From: Acanthosoma haemorrhoidale
Lineage: Eukaryota; Arthropoda; Insecta; Hemiptera; Acanthosomatidae
Length of the DNA stretch: 64,000 bases
Direction: 5' to 3'
NCBI GenBank assembly: GCA_930367205.1
Contig: OV884014.1
Location: forward strand, 78,347,104 to 78,411,103
Position numbers and translations under genes: made by a program
Part shown: in pieces, positions 11,400 to 24,266 of the stretch
How the letters are laid out: every line of letters begins with the position of its first letter
Position numbering within the stretch: the first letter of the stretch is position 1
Notes under the pieces: generated by a model
What the model saw: the letters and a program-made list of their open reading frames with translations, nothing else
What the model was told of the DNA's origin: nothing
Databases searched by the model: none

Positions 11400-12080
11400 T
11401 TATGTGGGTGCAAACCCCTGTAAACTATTAGCAAACATAGCTCCTAATGTAGAATCAATACTACCTAATGGTACTCTATTATTAGGGTACAATATCAAAG
11501 GGATATTGTTGGTGAAGTTCTGAAGTGAGTGAGACTCTAGTTTTAACTTCCCAAGTAGCTACAAGCAGATACATATTCTTGTGTTTCCGAATTAGGTTTA
11601 TTCCTCTGTACAGGCATAATGCCAAAATGTAAAGCAGGTTGAGGATGTCCTGAATTGGGTGATGTATGATCAGGGATTGACACTGTTCCATATGAATCAA
11701 ACATAATTTGAGCTGGATTGTTAAATTATTAGGTCGTTTAATCCTTAAGGTTTTGCCATGTTCTAAAGTCCCTGTTGTCAATCACAAATCTTCACCGCCC
11801 ATTATAGCTTCATTAACGACATTATTATCCCACACAAGCCTTTTTTTTTTTTTGGTCTTAATACATTGATTTTGACTTTATATTTATAGAATAGAAGTCT
11901 TTAACGTCGCCTTGGCCATCGTTCAATAGGCGACCTGTCACGTGCTGCTTGCGTCGACGACGACGGGATTTGCCTACTCGTATCTCTCCTTTGGAATCTG
12001 TAGGCGTAACTGATGTTCCCTCTATTATAGGGCTTACCGTATTTTCTGACCCGACCTGAAAAGGATAAATATTAATACCT
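11400..12080 (-). pseudogene. Endogenous densovirus-like capsid (VP) remnant
   Basis: Minus-strand translation from about 11860 down to the stop at 11400-11402 resembles the C-terminal part of densovirus (Parvoviridae) capsid proteins, with short blocks such as PQPALHFGI and ACSYWEV. The frame shifts at least twice, stop codons interrupt it, and a poly-T run lies at about 11840, so it is a fossil. The segment 11858-12060 is open on the same strand and has a basic run (KSRRRRRKQ); it may be an upstream capsid part. A LINE of opposite orientation begins at about 12150 and probably cuts the viral sequence. Family assignment is by motif recognition only. Confidence 0.52.
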
Positions 12081-12149
12081 AATACATGTTCGACCTCTGG
12101 CTCACTACCATACATACTTCCTACCACCATGTTACAGCAATTATTCGTC

Positions 12150-13680
12150 GCACCAGAGGCTACAGAGCACCAGGGGATGATGACATCCAAAACATCTTTC
12201 TGAAGCAGCTACCACGGAAGGGGATATCTCACATAGTGAACATCGTCAACTCTTCTCTGAGACTACACTATTTTCCCCAGACGTTGAAGCACGCCGTCGT
12301 TGTCCCACTCTTGAAGCCGGCCAAGAGTGGATATGAGCCAGCTCAGTACAGCCCCATCAGTCTGCTGACCCGATTGTCAAAGATCTACGAGAGGATTCTG
12401 TACAACCATCTCACCAGACACTGTGACTCTCAAGACATTATACCACCTCAACAGACCGGCTTCAGTAAAGGACTCAGCTTGGACTGCAATCTAGTGAAAC
12501 TACAGCAGCACATTGCAACGAACATGCGAAACAACAGAGTAACTGCGATGATCTCCCTTGATTGCTCGAAAGCATTCGACTCCGTAGATCATCGAACACT
12601 CTGAACGAGCACGAATTTCCTGCGCAACTACAGAACATAATAGCTTTCTATCTCGCAGGCAGAACCTTTTCTTTGCAAATAGGAGCCATATCAACCACTA
12701 GAAGATATTTCATCGTCGGAGTTCCCCAAGGGTCGGTGCTGGGACCGCTACTCTTCAACATCTACACCGCGCACATAGTAGGAGCATCATACTTCAACTG
12801 TGAGGTAGTGGCGCATGCGGACGATGTAGGATTCTACAGCACCAGCCTCAACCCAGCGAAACCTCTAAAGGTTGCAGAGGGCCCAAGTCATTTAATCACC
12901 GACAGGCTACGAGCTGTCCACATTCAGTTGAACCCAGCCAAGACTCAAGGGATAGTTTTCTCGTTTCAGCACGGGATTTGCAAACTTGCCAATAGCATAT
13001 GCTACCTAGGCAGACACATGACGTTCTAGCAGAAGAAGCTAAAAAGAGTACGTAGGACTTACTATTCTCTCCAGCATCTCATCACAACCCCAGCTATACC
13101 CCTTAGGCCAAAACTGTTGATATATAAAAGCGTCCTGAGGCCAGCTTTACTGTTTGGGACACCACTTTTCCGATTTCTTTAGACCAGCACCATAACTAGG
13201 CTCCAGAGCTTCCAGGACAACATCCTGCGCACGGTACTATGTCATACCCCTTTTTGTGAAATGAAGGGTCCCGACATCCACGAAAAGTTCGAGGTCCCCA
13301 CCATCACCGAAGCCATCAGAAGAAGATCTATCAAGTTCTTCGACTCGATAAAACATTGCCAAAACCCCCTATTCCGAGACCTGACACCCCCACCACTACC
13401 GGCAAGATGGCAACACTCTAGATCTGGGAAAGCAGACAAAATGGTGGACATTACGGCCCTTGTCAAACAAACAACAAGCCCCTAAAGGGCACCCATCACT
13501 GCTATCCAACTTAATGAGCCTGCACTACATGCCTAGAGAGACTCTAGGCTCAGCCTTCAGTTGACTCTTACCACTGCACCGCAACATTTCCACCTCTACC
13601 GAGGCTTCCCACACTACTTAATTCCCTCATCCCACCTTCAAACAGGTACTCTTAGTAAAAGGATCCGATCACCCCAAATA
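12150..13680 (+). mobile_element. LINE (jockey-like) ORF2 remnant, family L-A
   Basis: Reverse-transcriptase landmarks appear in order. The RAPGDDDIQ block is at about 12164, PLLKPAKSGYEPAQYSPISL follows, and then IPPQQTGF, SLDCSKAFDSVDH up to a stop at 12602. A frameshift leads to VGVPQGSVLGPLLFNIY at about 12718-12768 and HADDVGFY, the catalytic box with His replacing the usual aromatic residue before ADD. The C-terminal part (SVLRPALLFGTPLF, then IKFFDSIKHCQNPLF) continues to about 13485, with about 200 bases of likely 3' UTR. The endonuclease and ORF1 are absent, so it is 5'-truncated and dead. A relative lies at 54690-55080 on the opposite strand. Confidence 0.85.
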
Positions 13681-14184
13681 AATTTTCCTTTATTTTTCCC
13701 TTATCCATAATCTTAAAAATTTGAGAGCTAACAAAAAAACAACATAATTTTCTTTATCTTGCGATGAGTGTGCTTCTATAACTGTCATCATAAGAATACC
13801 TCTAATCTCCAACTTTTCTTCTGGGGATGATATATTATTTTCGAAAATTATATAAATTTAGCATCGCTACAGTAGATATAATGTACAACAGTACTCTTTC
13901 AGTTAATATGGATTTATTTCATAAATTCTATTGTTGGTTTTAAGAAAAATATTACCACAAGGGATTTTGAGAAAGAAAAAAAAATGTACATTGACATAGC
14001 TCTGGTAGAATTAAATTGAACCATGTAAGGTATTGCCATGGTTATAATCAGGGTTGAATAACAACCCCGCAATTACTGATAAGACTCGAAACCCAGATTT
14101 GGTCAGGGTGCAGTTAATAAAGTTGGTGATATATTCTTGTGTGAATTTAGTGAGTCTCCGTGAGAAGTTTTTCTTGGTCTAGCG

Positions 14185-17100
14185 ATGAATAATGTCAGAT
14201 CGAAATCTAAGGAAATTGTTCTTGTTGCCGCTTTCGGTATTGCAAGTTGGTATGGGGGTTCATATTATGAAAAAAATAAACTGAAAAACCAGTTTCCTGA
14301 TGAAAAATATTATGATTTGAAAAAAATTGAAAATATGCCTGGTTTACCTGTATTTGGTACTGTATCTGCAGCAACTGTGATATCTCCCTCTGAAAACAGA
14401 CTAGTGCCTTCTCCTAATAGAACTTCTCAGGTAACAAGATGTAAGAAATTAAGAATTTTACCAACCCTCTGATCCTGGCCCAAGTAATACTTACCGAATC
14501 CAATTTTTGTTCCCCTTTCTCTTAACACTAATGGTTTTCCTATTTATGGAATACTTCTATCTAGTGCCTACCTTTCTGTGTTATTTTGACCGACTTAAAG
14601 CTTTCCATTGTCTGTGAACTAAAAGTTGCAGTTCAAGGTCAATATTATTGGATCAGTCTTTCAGTATATTTAAGAGGCAGAGAGTTTAGAATCATAATCT
14701 TACAGAAACTTATTTTTAGTGAACAACTGACACTATGTGATTTTTTACACAGATTATGAAGTATGGTTTTCCCAGTCTTGATCAAGTACGTTCCTTTGAT
14801 GATTTTGTTCTTTCCTATGACAGGAGAACGAAAGTGGCTAACTGGGTCTTTGAACATTTAACTTCAGAACGCTTGGAAGTCAAAGACAATGTTGACAGGT
14901 CCAAATGTGCATTTATAGAAGATGAATCAATTCATAAATATTTCAGGTAACAGATGTTTGTACTTAGTTCATCAAATTGTTTATAAACTGATATAAAGTT
15001 AAAAAGAGAATTTTCTACTTAAAGGGCTACTAACAATGATTACAAAAAAAGTGGATTCGACCGTGGACATTTAGCTGCTGCTGGAAACCATCGCCTCGAG
15101 CAGAGACATTGTGACCAAACATTTTACCTCACTAATATAGCACCTCAGGTTGGTGAAGGATTTAATCGCCATTCTTGGAATAGATTGGAAAAACGTGTGC
15201 GAAAATTAGCCAGAACATATAAAAATGTGTATGTCTGTACAGGACCACTCTACTTGGCTAAGTAATTGTTTTATTCTTATAAACTACATTATTTCCTAAA
15301 TTGTTGTATTTTAATTTGTATGCCATTAATTACTAACAATTTCTGATTTATAAATTTTAAATACTTTGATGGTAAGTTCTTTTAAGATTAACCTTTTTTT
15401 TTTTTTATATATATATATATTCCTTTATTGTGATATAATTACAATCTGCCTTATAAGGCAATAAGTAATTAAGATAAATACTCTCATTCATACCATATTT
15501 ACAATTCATCATTCACTCGCTCATTCATACAATATTTACAGACAGCCCAGAGACCTCCCAAATCCACATGCGAAGAGAAAGCGGAGTGTTGGGAAGTCCC
15601 CAACGCTCCTCCGTCAGCCGCATCACCGGATACTAGCCAGTGGAGGCTGACCAAGAGTGTGAGAGCCACAGACGCTCAGGACATGATTGGAGAAACTGGC
15701 CATTGCCAGGAATCCCACTGTCATGCGTTTATAGCAGGTCACGAGGCCACTGCTGCTTCAGTCTCCGAGGAGGATTATACGGATGAGTGGCGCAGTGCAA
15801 TGACTGTGCTACAGGATTAGGGTGGTTGGAAAGGCTACTGTGGAATTTCATAAACTTGGAAGGGAGGAGTTCTAGAATGTAGGTTATATTAAGGTCGTTA
15901 TGAAGGGTTTTGTTGCTGACATAATAAGGGGCATTTACTATTGTTCTCACACTTTTGATTGAAAGGATTGGATACACTTGATGTTCGACTTTTTTGCTGT
16001 CCCCCATAGCTCTATTCCGTATGTCCAGATTGGTTTAAGTTTAAGTAATTTAATTGGCAAAGGGAGAAATTTGTTATAAACAGATATGGGACAATCGTCT
16101 TTCGGCTATATGTTCTATGACAGCAGATATAAAAATAATCTGATAGATTTGCTATATTAAAGGTACAGAAAAATTCTCTTATTTATTTAGAAGTCTTCAA
16201 GATTCCTAGGAAATCATACCATTATACACAAACTTTTTTGAACCCCAACTTATAAAAAAATGTAATAATAATATAAGTATACATACATACGAGTTGTTTT
16301 GAATGAAAGTGGTGTTATAGTATAGTAAGGATTTTTTAAGATGTGTAATAATAGCATGGAAATATCGCCTACAAAACTGATTTTTGTTGGTAGACAAATC
16401 TTTATGGTACTCATTGTAGACTAGGGTAGCCGTAATGGGTTATCCCATTGTCATAACAACTATTCTTAAACCTGAAATTGTGAAAAATTATTTTTTTTTA
16501 AATTATCTGACATCACTTTTACTCTCAATTACTGATATCTATGCAACTAAATAAAAAATGGTTCAGATAAAAGAAAAGGCAAGTTATAAGTATAATATTC
16601 ATTTATTTATTACATCCATAATAAAATTAAGTTTACATAAACCTTATTTTATGAACCGTTTGGCAACTATCCACTTTTTTTGCCAAGAATGATGTGCTAC
16701 TGGTGAAAACAGGTAAGCCAAAAAGAAGATTGTTGAATATTTGACTTATTAAAAAGCTTACCAAATTACTCTTTCTTACTCATTATTAATTTTTCTTGAA
16801 TTATTGGACCAATTATTTCAATGTATTTAGATCATTGAATTTTGAACCAGTGGAATGCTTGTTCCACATCTTGATGGATAGATTTTATATCTATTTAGAT
16901 ATATGACGTCATGGCTTCTTATTTGCTCCTTTGATTTCCATAAGGTGGTTAAGGTCGATAGGCTAATTTCCAGGTTTTGGTAGAGATCTTTGTTAGAAAC
17001 ATCTTCTTGTAACTATTCAATTATTTTCAGCAAAAGAAAAAAAATGGGGCTTCATTATTCAACATTTTTAAAACAATGACTGTGGAGCTGAACTAAAATG

Positions 17101-19479
17101 AAAGAATACTAATTTGTATCTGTGCTTGTAGTCCCTGTAGGAGATTCTAGGGATTCAACAAAATACAAACTATGTGATCAGCAGATGGCTGCTCATTATC
17201 TTTACTTAGAGAATTGAAAAGTGGGAAGAAGTTTAAAAAAATCATTGCAGAGCACGCAATGACTGATTTAGGAAACCAACCAAAGACATTACTCGGAATC
17301 GTTATTTCTTAAATATTTTTTTATCTTATTATATTGTTATTATAAAGAAATTCCATTATATATCCCTATTCTCCTCGGATGATGGTGATAGTATGTTAGT
17401 TAAAATACAGCATCAGGTAGAATTAAAAAATTAAATTTGAAAGAAGTCAAAACCTTTTGGCTAAATTTTATGCTTTCTTTTGTGACTGCTCAAAAGCTAT
17501 TTAATAATTAAAGTTATGTTTTTCCTCCTATGATTGTGGAAACATTAAAGTCAGTAACAGATGGGAAAAGATTTTCAAAGACAAAAAATAATAATTAACA
17601 GCCGAAGAAAAAATTATTGTCAATGGCAAGATTGGGGCTTGCACCCGGGGACCTCTCCAATATCCAGTTAGGGACTCTACCAAACCAGATATTGGGAAGG
17701 TCCTGGGTAGTAATTATTTATAAGGACTTTAATTATAAATAATAGTAGGACCTGATTCCTCAATAAAAACCACGTAACAAATAAAGTGTTGAGAGCCAGC
17801 GATAGAAATATTCCTTCTCTTCTAAGCCAATTATTGTTATGTCAGTATTTTTATTTATTTAAAAAGTGATTGGAAATTACCAGTGTGGCTTCACAAATAC
17901 AATTAAGCATTTCTGTTCAAATAATCCAAGTAAATGTTTCAAAATCATTTAAGTGATTCATAAAGTCTGGCCTTGATGTTTTTTTAAGTTTTACCATTTA
18001 TTCTCATTTATATATAATTTTATGAACCTTCGATAAAGTGTTGGTTTATATTTCAGATTAGAACCAGATGGAAAAAAATATGTAAAATATCAAGTAATTG
18101 GTACCACTCAAGTTGCAGTACCAACTCATTTCTTTAAAATTGTTGTCATGGAAACAGGAAAAGGAGAATTCCATTTGGAATCTTACATAATGCCTAATCA
18201 AGCTTTAGATGACAATACTCCTCTCCAGAAATACTATGTAAGCCATTTAAGTTTTACCTTTTTAGTTTAGAGTCATAGATGTTTTTATTTCATTTGTGAG
18301 TAAGAAACATTCTAAAAGGTTAAATTAATTAAGTTAAACACATAAGATTTTTACATCTCATCAAATGGATGGATAGCAATAGGCTTTGAAATATAGAGAT
18401 GCTCTAAAGTTAGTGTGTAGTGAAACTAAAAGCAATAAAGCTACATACTAGGGAGTTACCTACAAATTTCAGTTTATGAAAACAGCTGATCTTTTAATTT
18501 TTTCAAACTATTTTACTAAAATAGTACTAAGCAATTGTAATTGTTAAACATGCACCAATTATTTTAACTCGACATTTTCTGTATGTCATAGCTTTTGTTG
18601 TTGATAATTCTTTGCTGAAAGCCATGAGAAAAATAATATATAAACGATCTTACAGGTAGACATTGCACCAATCATAAATATCTTTAATAACCTTTTTGAG
18701 TCAGGTGAAGAAATAAAATGAAATATTATGCTAATTTATTTAAAAATAAATTAGTAATGGAATGTCTTCAAATAACAAAAAAAGAGAACATATTATGTAT
18801 GTAAAGTACATGTAGCACATGCCAAACAATAGATTTGTGTTTATTCTGTCGCTGCACTCATTATTTTTTCATTTGTGTAAAAAAATTGAAATATACCTCC
18901 CCTTACTACAACTCCTTTGTGCTTTTGGAGTCCAAATATGGTTTATTGCCACAAAATCTAATGTGTGTCGTATTCTGGCTATATATGCAGTAATTTTAAG
19001 ACACATAACAAACACCTCATACTATATTTCAAACCAAACACTGTACTCTCAAGATCCAACCAGATGAAGATAAAGAGCATTCCAATACTAACTTCCCTTA
19101 CATAAAGGTTCTAACAACAATGAGACTACCTGCAACTCTTAACAGTGCTTAAAATCCAAATAACAGAGAGATGTTTTTTCTTATAAATGATTAAGTGTCC
19201 ACAATGTTGATTGCTGTTCTGAACAGTATCGATATTTAAAGTCGTTATCTGTAGCATATAATTTAAGATCATATTTAATTTTTTTTTCTTCATAAAAATA
19301 AAGAATATTTGTTTATAAACATTAACTATTTCATGAAGTGCATATTATCTCTTTAACTTGATATAATTTTCTAGGCTCCTCCTGAAAATATTGAGATGAG
19401 TTCTGGACTATTATTCTTTGATCGTCTGGCTAGAGAACGTCTTGTAAAGATCAATGGCTTGAAGTCTACTTTTGTATAA
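14185..19479 (+). CDS. EndoG-like: Endonuclease G-like nuclease, copy B (5 exons)
   Basis: This is the second EndoG-family nuclease. Inferred exons are 14185-14430, 14753-14946, 15025-15261, 18057-18237 and 19375-19479, giving 320 aa, close to the roughly 300 of known EndoG. The N-terminus is a short basic start, a hydrophobic segment (residues 11-27) and a lysine-rich stretch, consistent with mitochondrial targeting and anchoring. MPGLPVFGTVSAATV follows. FDRGHLAAAGNHR gives catalytic His162. Asn194 and Glu202 sit in the N-x3-W-x2-L-E metal site, with the loop between them of normal family length. VYVCTGPLYLAK, VKYQVIG, AVPTHFFKI and a C-terminal helix (IEMSSGLLFFDRL) are present. Intron phases equal those of copy A. 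Intron 3 is swollen to 2.8 kb by a LINE and a SINE. No disabling mutation is seen. This copy is the better candidate for the ancestral function. Confidence 0.92.
15388..16045 (-). mobile_element. Jockey-like LINE 3' end, family L-B, in EndoG-B intron 3
   Basis: On the minus strand 16007-15729 encodes the last part of a jockey-type ORF2 (VRTIVNAPYYVSNKTLHNDL, later NPPRRLKQQW and a final RDLL). It is followed by a 3' UTR of about 330 bases ending in an A/TA-rich tail (the T-run and TATATA tract at 15390-15420 on the plus strand). It is 5'-truncated, as is typical of target-primed insertion. Related pieces lie at 22690-22915, 33070-33395 and 52455-52740. Confidence 0.83.
17620..17710 (-). mobile_element. 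tRNA-derived SINE-like fragment
   Basis: Read on the minus strand, this block has an A-box-like GGTAGAGTCCCTAACTGG and a B-box-like GGGTGCAAGCC about 30 bases later, arranged like a pol III promoter. It also contains an imperfect 16-base inverted repeat (GGACCTTCCCAATATC against GGACCTCTCCAATATC). It is not a normal tRNA cloverleaf, so I read it as a SINE head or tRNA-like relic inside intron 3 of EndoG copy B. Confidence 0.45.
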
Positions 19480-19511
19480 CATAGCTCTGTTAATTTTTAA
19501 ATGTAATAGCA

Positions 19512-19517
19512 AATAAA
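19512..19517 (+). promoter_or_regulatory. Probable poly(A) signal, EndoG copy B
   Basis: AATAAA lies 33 bases after the stop codon, at nearly the same distance as the matching signal in copy A. Confidence 0.5.
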
Positions 19518-19539
19518 CTGTTTTTTATGTGTACATGAA

Positions 19540-22500
19540 TGTGCATATATTTTTTGATTAGTCTGCTACGTATTTATTCAATTTTTTTAAATTTGCAGAG
19601 TGACAAGTTTGACAACTTTTAAAAATGATAAAATTAATGAGTTATTAGTCTTGTTAATTATGTTTGTGTCATACATTTATGTGATATATTTTTATTAAAA
19701 GACTTTAAATATTGAATCAGGTAATATCATTACTTACTAAATATTGATCTGTATGATTTTAGTGATTTTTTATTTATATATATATGTGATTAGATTTTAT
19801 GAAGAAATTATTTAATCTACACTGTTTCAGAATTCTGCTCTAGCAGATTAATTTTGTTAAATAGAGTAAATATTTTTTTGAAGTCGATGAGAATTGGTTT
19901 ATTTTGTATAATAAACTGTTATTATTCTACTGATTTTTGAATTGGTATGAATTATTTTGTTAGACAAAACTTTGTTTCCTTTACTCTTGTTCCAAAAATA
20001 TAATGGTAATATGTTAGATGCATCTTTCCTATTAAAGTCCCTCCACTTTCCTGCTAATTTGTGATTTAAGATGTACAATTTATTTATAATTCATGATATA
20101 AAATTAAGTCAACAACAACTCAGGTTTGTCAGTTCATTAATTCTTAAATAAAATACCTTAATGTCACTTATGGGAGTTAGAGTATGTTGGGGACATTGTG
20201 AGATGTTACTTCAACAGTAGAAAGAATAAAGTAATTCTCCTACAGTTAAACCATATATTTATTATACACAAGAGCTGAGAGTACGTCAAGTTTCAGCTAG
20301 AAAATCCTGTCATGTAATCTCCAGAGAGCTTCATGTAAGCACTTAAGAATGGTGGCATGAGGAAGAGTGCTTTAGCTAGCGTGAGCTGCTGAAAGTGCGT
20401 GTGCACAATAAACTTAGTTTTTTATCTTTGGGTATGACAACTGGAAAAATTATTTTTGTCTTTCTTCCTTTGACCTACAAAAAATGTTTGTCAGGAGGGA
20501 AAAACTTTAAAGATTATTTTTGACCTGACTGTATGTCACAAATTTTCCATTTCGCCTTCACATTTAAACACTTTAGTAATGGTCTGATACCCCAAGACTT
20601 CATCTTAATTTTGTTTCCCCTTTGATTATGATTGTACTGTTATGGTGTTTTCTCAGTGATATTTAAGCCAGACTCAACCTATAGTTTCTCGGTTCTATAG
20701 CGAGTTGAACTTGCACTTCTTTTCTTTTTTCCTTTTTATTGTCTTGAGTATATCCTCGCATCTTTCCTCTACCATCCTTGGTGTATTCCCCAATTTAAAT
20801 TTATATTCTTGGTTCACTGCCATTGCACTTGTTAACACTCTTTGAATCTGTATATTCTTGCTTGTGACACCACATTATTATACAAATCTTTCTATGGTAG
20901 ATTATCATTTGATCAGGAACTCCGTTCTTTCGAGTGTCTAACATGCACATACCCTTCCCATATTCAATTGCAGCTTTTCAATTATATCCTGTCTTTCTTA
21001 TTCTATTGAATGATATTTATTCATATTCTTTTTTGTATTATTTTGGAATTAGCTCATACTTCAGGTTCTTAAGTCAAATTGCATACTTCTTGTAATTATT
21101 CTGTGTGGATAGCGGTCCCATAATAAATTAAATGTTTTCAAGGTTTCTTGAAAAAATCTCAAATAAAGCCTTGGGTCTCTCAAGTAAATTTATTTATTTA
21201 ATTATCAACATTTAACTGTAGTTCTCAAGGTATAAATTTTATCATGAGTTACCAATTGTTTTAATGCTGTCATTTAGTGAAGTACCAAAGTTACTTTAAT
21301 TTTGGCAAAACATTAAATAGTTTTTTTTAGATTTTTTAGAGAAACCTTACTACCTTTTTGGTGTTAGTTAGGAATTTGAGTCCCACTAAATCTATGAATT
21401 TGTTAATATAATAATTGTTAGGGTGTATAACAGTGGGAACAAACAACACATTACAGTCGCTATGAAACACTCATGATATTTAATGGGAAATATGATATCA
21501 AATAATGGAAATATATGATCAATGAATGGAAGGCACAGATAATTAATTTCAAAGCCATAATCAAATTATTTTTTTATGAAAATCCAACACCAATACAAAG
21601 TCAGTCTATGTGTATGTTCTTAGTCAAATTTTAAATTAGTATGTAGCATTTATTATAATTCAATTTGTGTACGAAATATTTTAAGATAGCACTTATCAGA
21701 TATTATGTCATAGGCTACAAATATATAATTTATATTTAAAATCATAAATTAAAAAAAGACTGATATAACATACTTGTTTTTTTATTACCATTATCTATTA
21801 CATATTAAGTTATTCTTAACTTTCGAGCTAGAATGGCTGTGTTCTAGACCTAGGTTACGTAACAGGTTTTTTGTTATAAATTATTAATGAATGGCTTGAA
21901 GACTGAAATTACTCCCTGAAGGAAGAGTCCGAGACCTAATTTTCATTTTGAGCCACTATTGTGCTTTTAGGGCCTTTCTACCCAAGTATCCATCTCTCTG
22001 TTATGAGCTGACTATACTTATATGTCTCAATGCACGCGAGCAAAGTTGAAATTTCTAGACAAGTTAAAATCAAGGAACAAAAGAGACCAACTATGGCTTC
22101 GGGATTCTAGGTTAATTTTTTCCTCTCCAAGTCGTTCAAGATGTATGGAGTAGAGTTTTAAATAGCAGTGGTTTAGCTGTGGAAGAGCCAACAATCATTA
22201 ACAATGAAGGCAATATCACCAGGGATCTGCAAATTGACGCCATTTCAAAAAGATTCCATTTTCAATTAATTTTGACTGAATAATAATTCCTCAATTATGT
22301 TTAGTTAAGTAACGTATAAAATTGAAAACTATATGGACACAAAAATCCTTACATCCCTCCACTATTAACACCATGTCTACTCTGTAAGAACTGGAGTAGA
22401 GACATATTTGTTACTATTCATCATCTCTTGCCAAAAACAATTAATTAACCCATACATTATATTATTTCATTCATCTATTTTTCAATTATTTTTTACAGGC

Positions 22501-22680
22501 AAACTTAACATAATACAGCATCTTACCTTCTCACAGATGTATTCAAAATATTTTTTTTTCATTTCAATGTAATATTTCATGTAAAATACATTGATGGTAG
22601 CCAAAATACAATTTTTGTCACTTTACCTCGAATGTTTGTCCCTTTGTAAATAATAAATAAAATATTTCATTCATACTGTA
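19540..22680. other. Intergenic, no recognised gene
   Basis: This is AT-rich DNA with no ORF or motif that I can assign. A somewhat less AT-rich stretch at 20230-20420 may be a decayed repeat, but its type is not recognisable. Confidence 0.5.
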
Positions 22681-22689
22681 GTTATATTT

Positions 22690-22915
22690 ACTCTCTCAAT
22701 AATGCTGTATTTACGTTATATATTCATACAATATATACATATAAATAAACATAGCCCAGGGATCCCTACAATTCACATGCAGCATTGTCACCTTCTTAGC
22801 TATAGAGGAGCCAAGGATTGGGGAGATTTCTTTTGCTACTTCTGCAGCCGCATCACTGCTATGTAGTAGTGGAGGCTGAAAGAGAGCGTGAGAGCTCTAG
22901 TGAATGAAAGCCTGA
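22690..22915 (-). mobile_element. LINE family L-B 3' UTR remnant (diverged)
   Basis: Blocks such as TTCATACAATAT, AGCCCAGGG, GCAGCCGCATCACTG and GTGGAGGCTGA occur in the same order and spacing as in the 3' UTR at 15470-15660. The copy is much more diverged than the other L-B fragments. Confidence 0.65.
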
Positions 22916-22929
22916 AGATAACGGAAGTA

Positions 22930-24170
22930 GCTCAGTCAAAAGTGTTAGCTCGTAGATAATAAAAACATTGTGGAGAGGCAATACATTTGTTTTATTATAC
23001 AATTTATTATCCACAACTATAATCAACCCACTTACTATAAGTTCCTAATTCTATTGTGAAAAAAATATTCATTATTTTTTTCTGTTATTGCCTATTTCTT
23101 ACCGCTTTCAATTAGTTTGTGCCTTCTTTATCAGATATTTTGCCTTCCCTTATCTCTTCACCATAATTATACTTGTTACTGTTACTTCTACTACACATAA
23201 TTATACTGGATACTTCTAAGCATTGTTTTGGTTTTGGCCTAAACACTCCATTAATGACCCTAATTGAGATCTATAAATTTTAGTATACTAATTAAGTATT
23301 TACTTTGTGATAATGAGTTATTTATCATTGTGTTTCGCTATTGATACTATGTTAAGTTCAGGATAATTTCTTATGTATCCCGATGAAATTATATTGATAC
23401 TATGAGCTCACAGAGTATACTTCATGACAATAAGTCGACAAAAACAATGTTATTCTTTATGATGTTACTTATATGAACTAATAGAAATATAACAATGTAT
23501 ACATCATGTGTACTCTAGGCCAAGCCAGTAAATTGATTAATTCCAATCCAGAGGTGTTAATTATTATTTGTATTTTGTTCAAGTTTCTGTATTTTTTTTA
23601 TTTTTAAATTTACCAGTAGAGTTAGTTTAATTTATACCTTTGTAGCATCTAAATTCTAAATAAGTGGGGAATAACTTTGTATATGTGTATCTAATCAACA
23701 ATATCCATCATATACATATTATAATCTGTTTTTAATTTTTTCTAGTATTTTCTTCTTTGTTTTTAACTGTATTTTCTGTTTTTGTTAAACATCCAGATTA
23801 CCTAGCATGTTAACACTAATTTCCCACATTTGATGTTTTATGATTTCCTTATATAAAACAGTACAGGTAAAATTGTATTTTAGTTTAGTTATTTTTTAAA
23901 ATTGTTAATATTCTGTTTCCTTTTTATAAATGTTAGATATATTTGATGTTTTAAAATTAATAATTATTGTTTTGAAGCAAATATCTTAATTTCTCAAAAA
24001 TAAAAGTTGAAGTTCAAATGAAATATTTTTCTGAATAAAAGTTAATATGCAATCTTGCTTATTTTGTCATTTTTGCCATGGTATAGGCACCAATTTATCA
24101 GGAATAGAGTCATTTGAACTTAAAAATGGTTTGGGCTTGAAATATAAATGAAATATGTGAGGGTGGTAAG
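22930..24170. other. Intergenic, no recognised gene
   Basis: AT-rich sequence. Nothing supportable was seen on either strand. Confidence 0.5.
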
Positions 24171-24188
24171 AAAAGGTTCAACTTTGAA

Positions 24189-24266
24189 TTTGGCGGGAAG
24201 GGTCGGGCAGCGGTGACGTCAGACGTCGGTTTGCGAGGTTTAGTATAAGGAAGCCGCACCCTGCTC
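24189..24266 (+). promoter_or_regulatory. Promoter-like block: E2F-type site, CRE, TATA-like box
   Basis: TTTGGCGGGAA at 24189-24199 matches the E2F consensus. TGACGTCA at 24214-24221 is a perfect CRE palindrome, followed at once by GACGTC at 24223-24228. TATAAGG lies at 24244-24250, and a TCAG initiator-like motif at 24265-24268. The block is strikingly GC- and CpG-rich against AT-rich flanks. Taken together this looks like a functional plus-strand RNA polymerase II promoter of a growth- or cell-cycle-controlled gene. Motif matches alone do not prove use. Confidence 0.55.
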
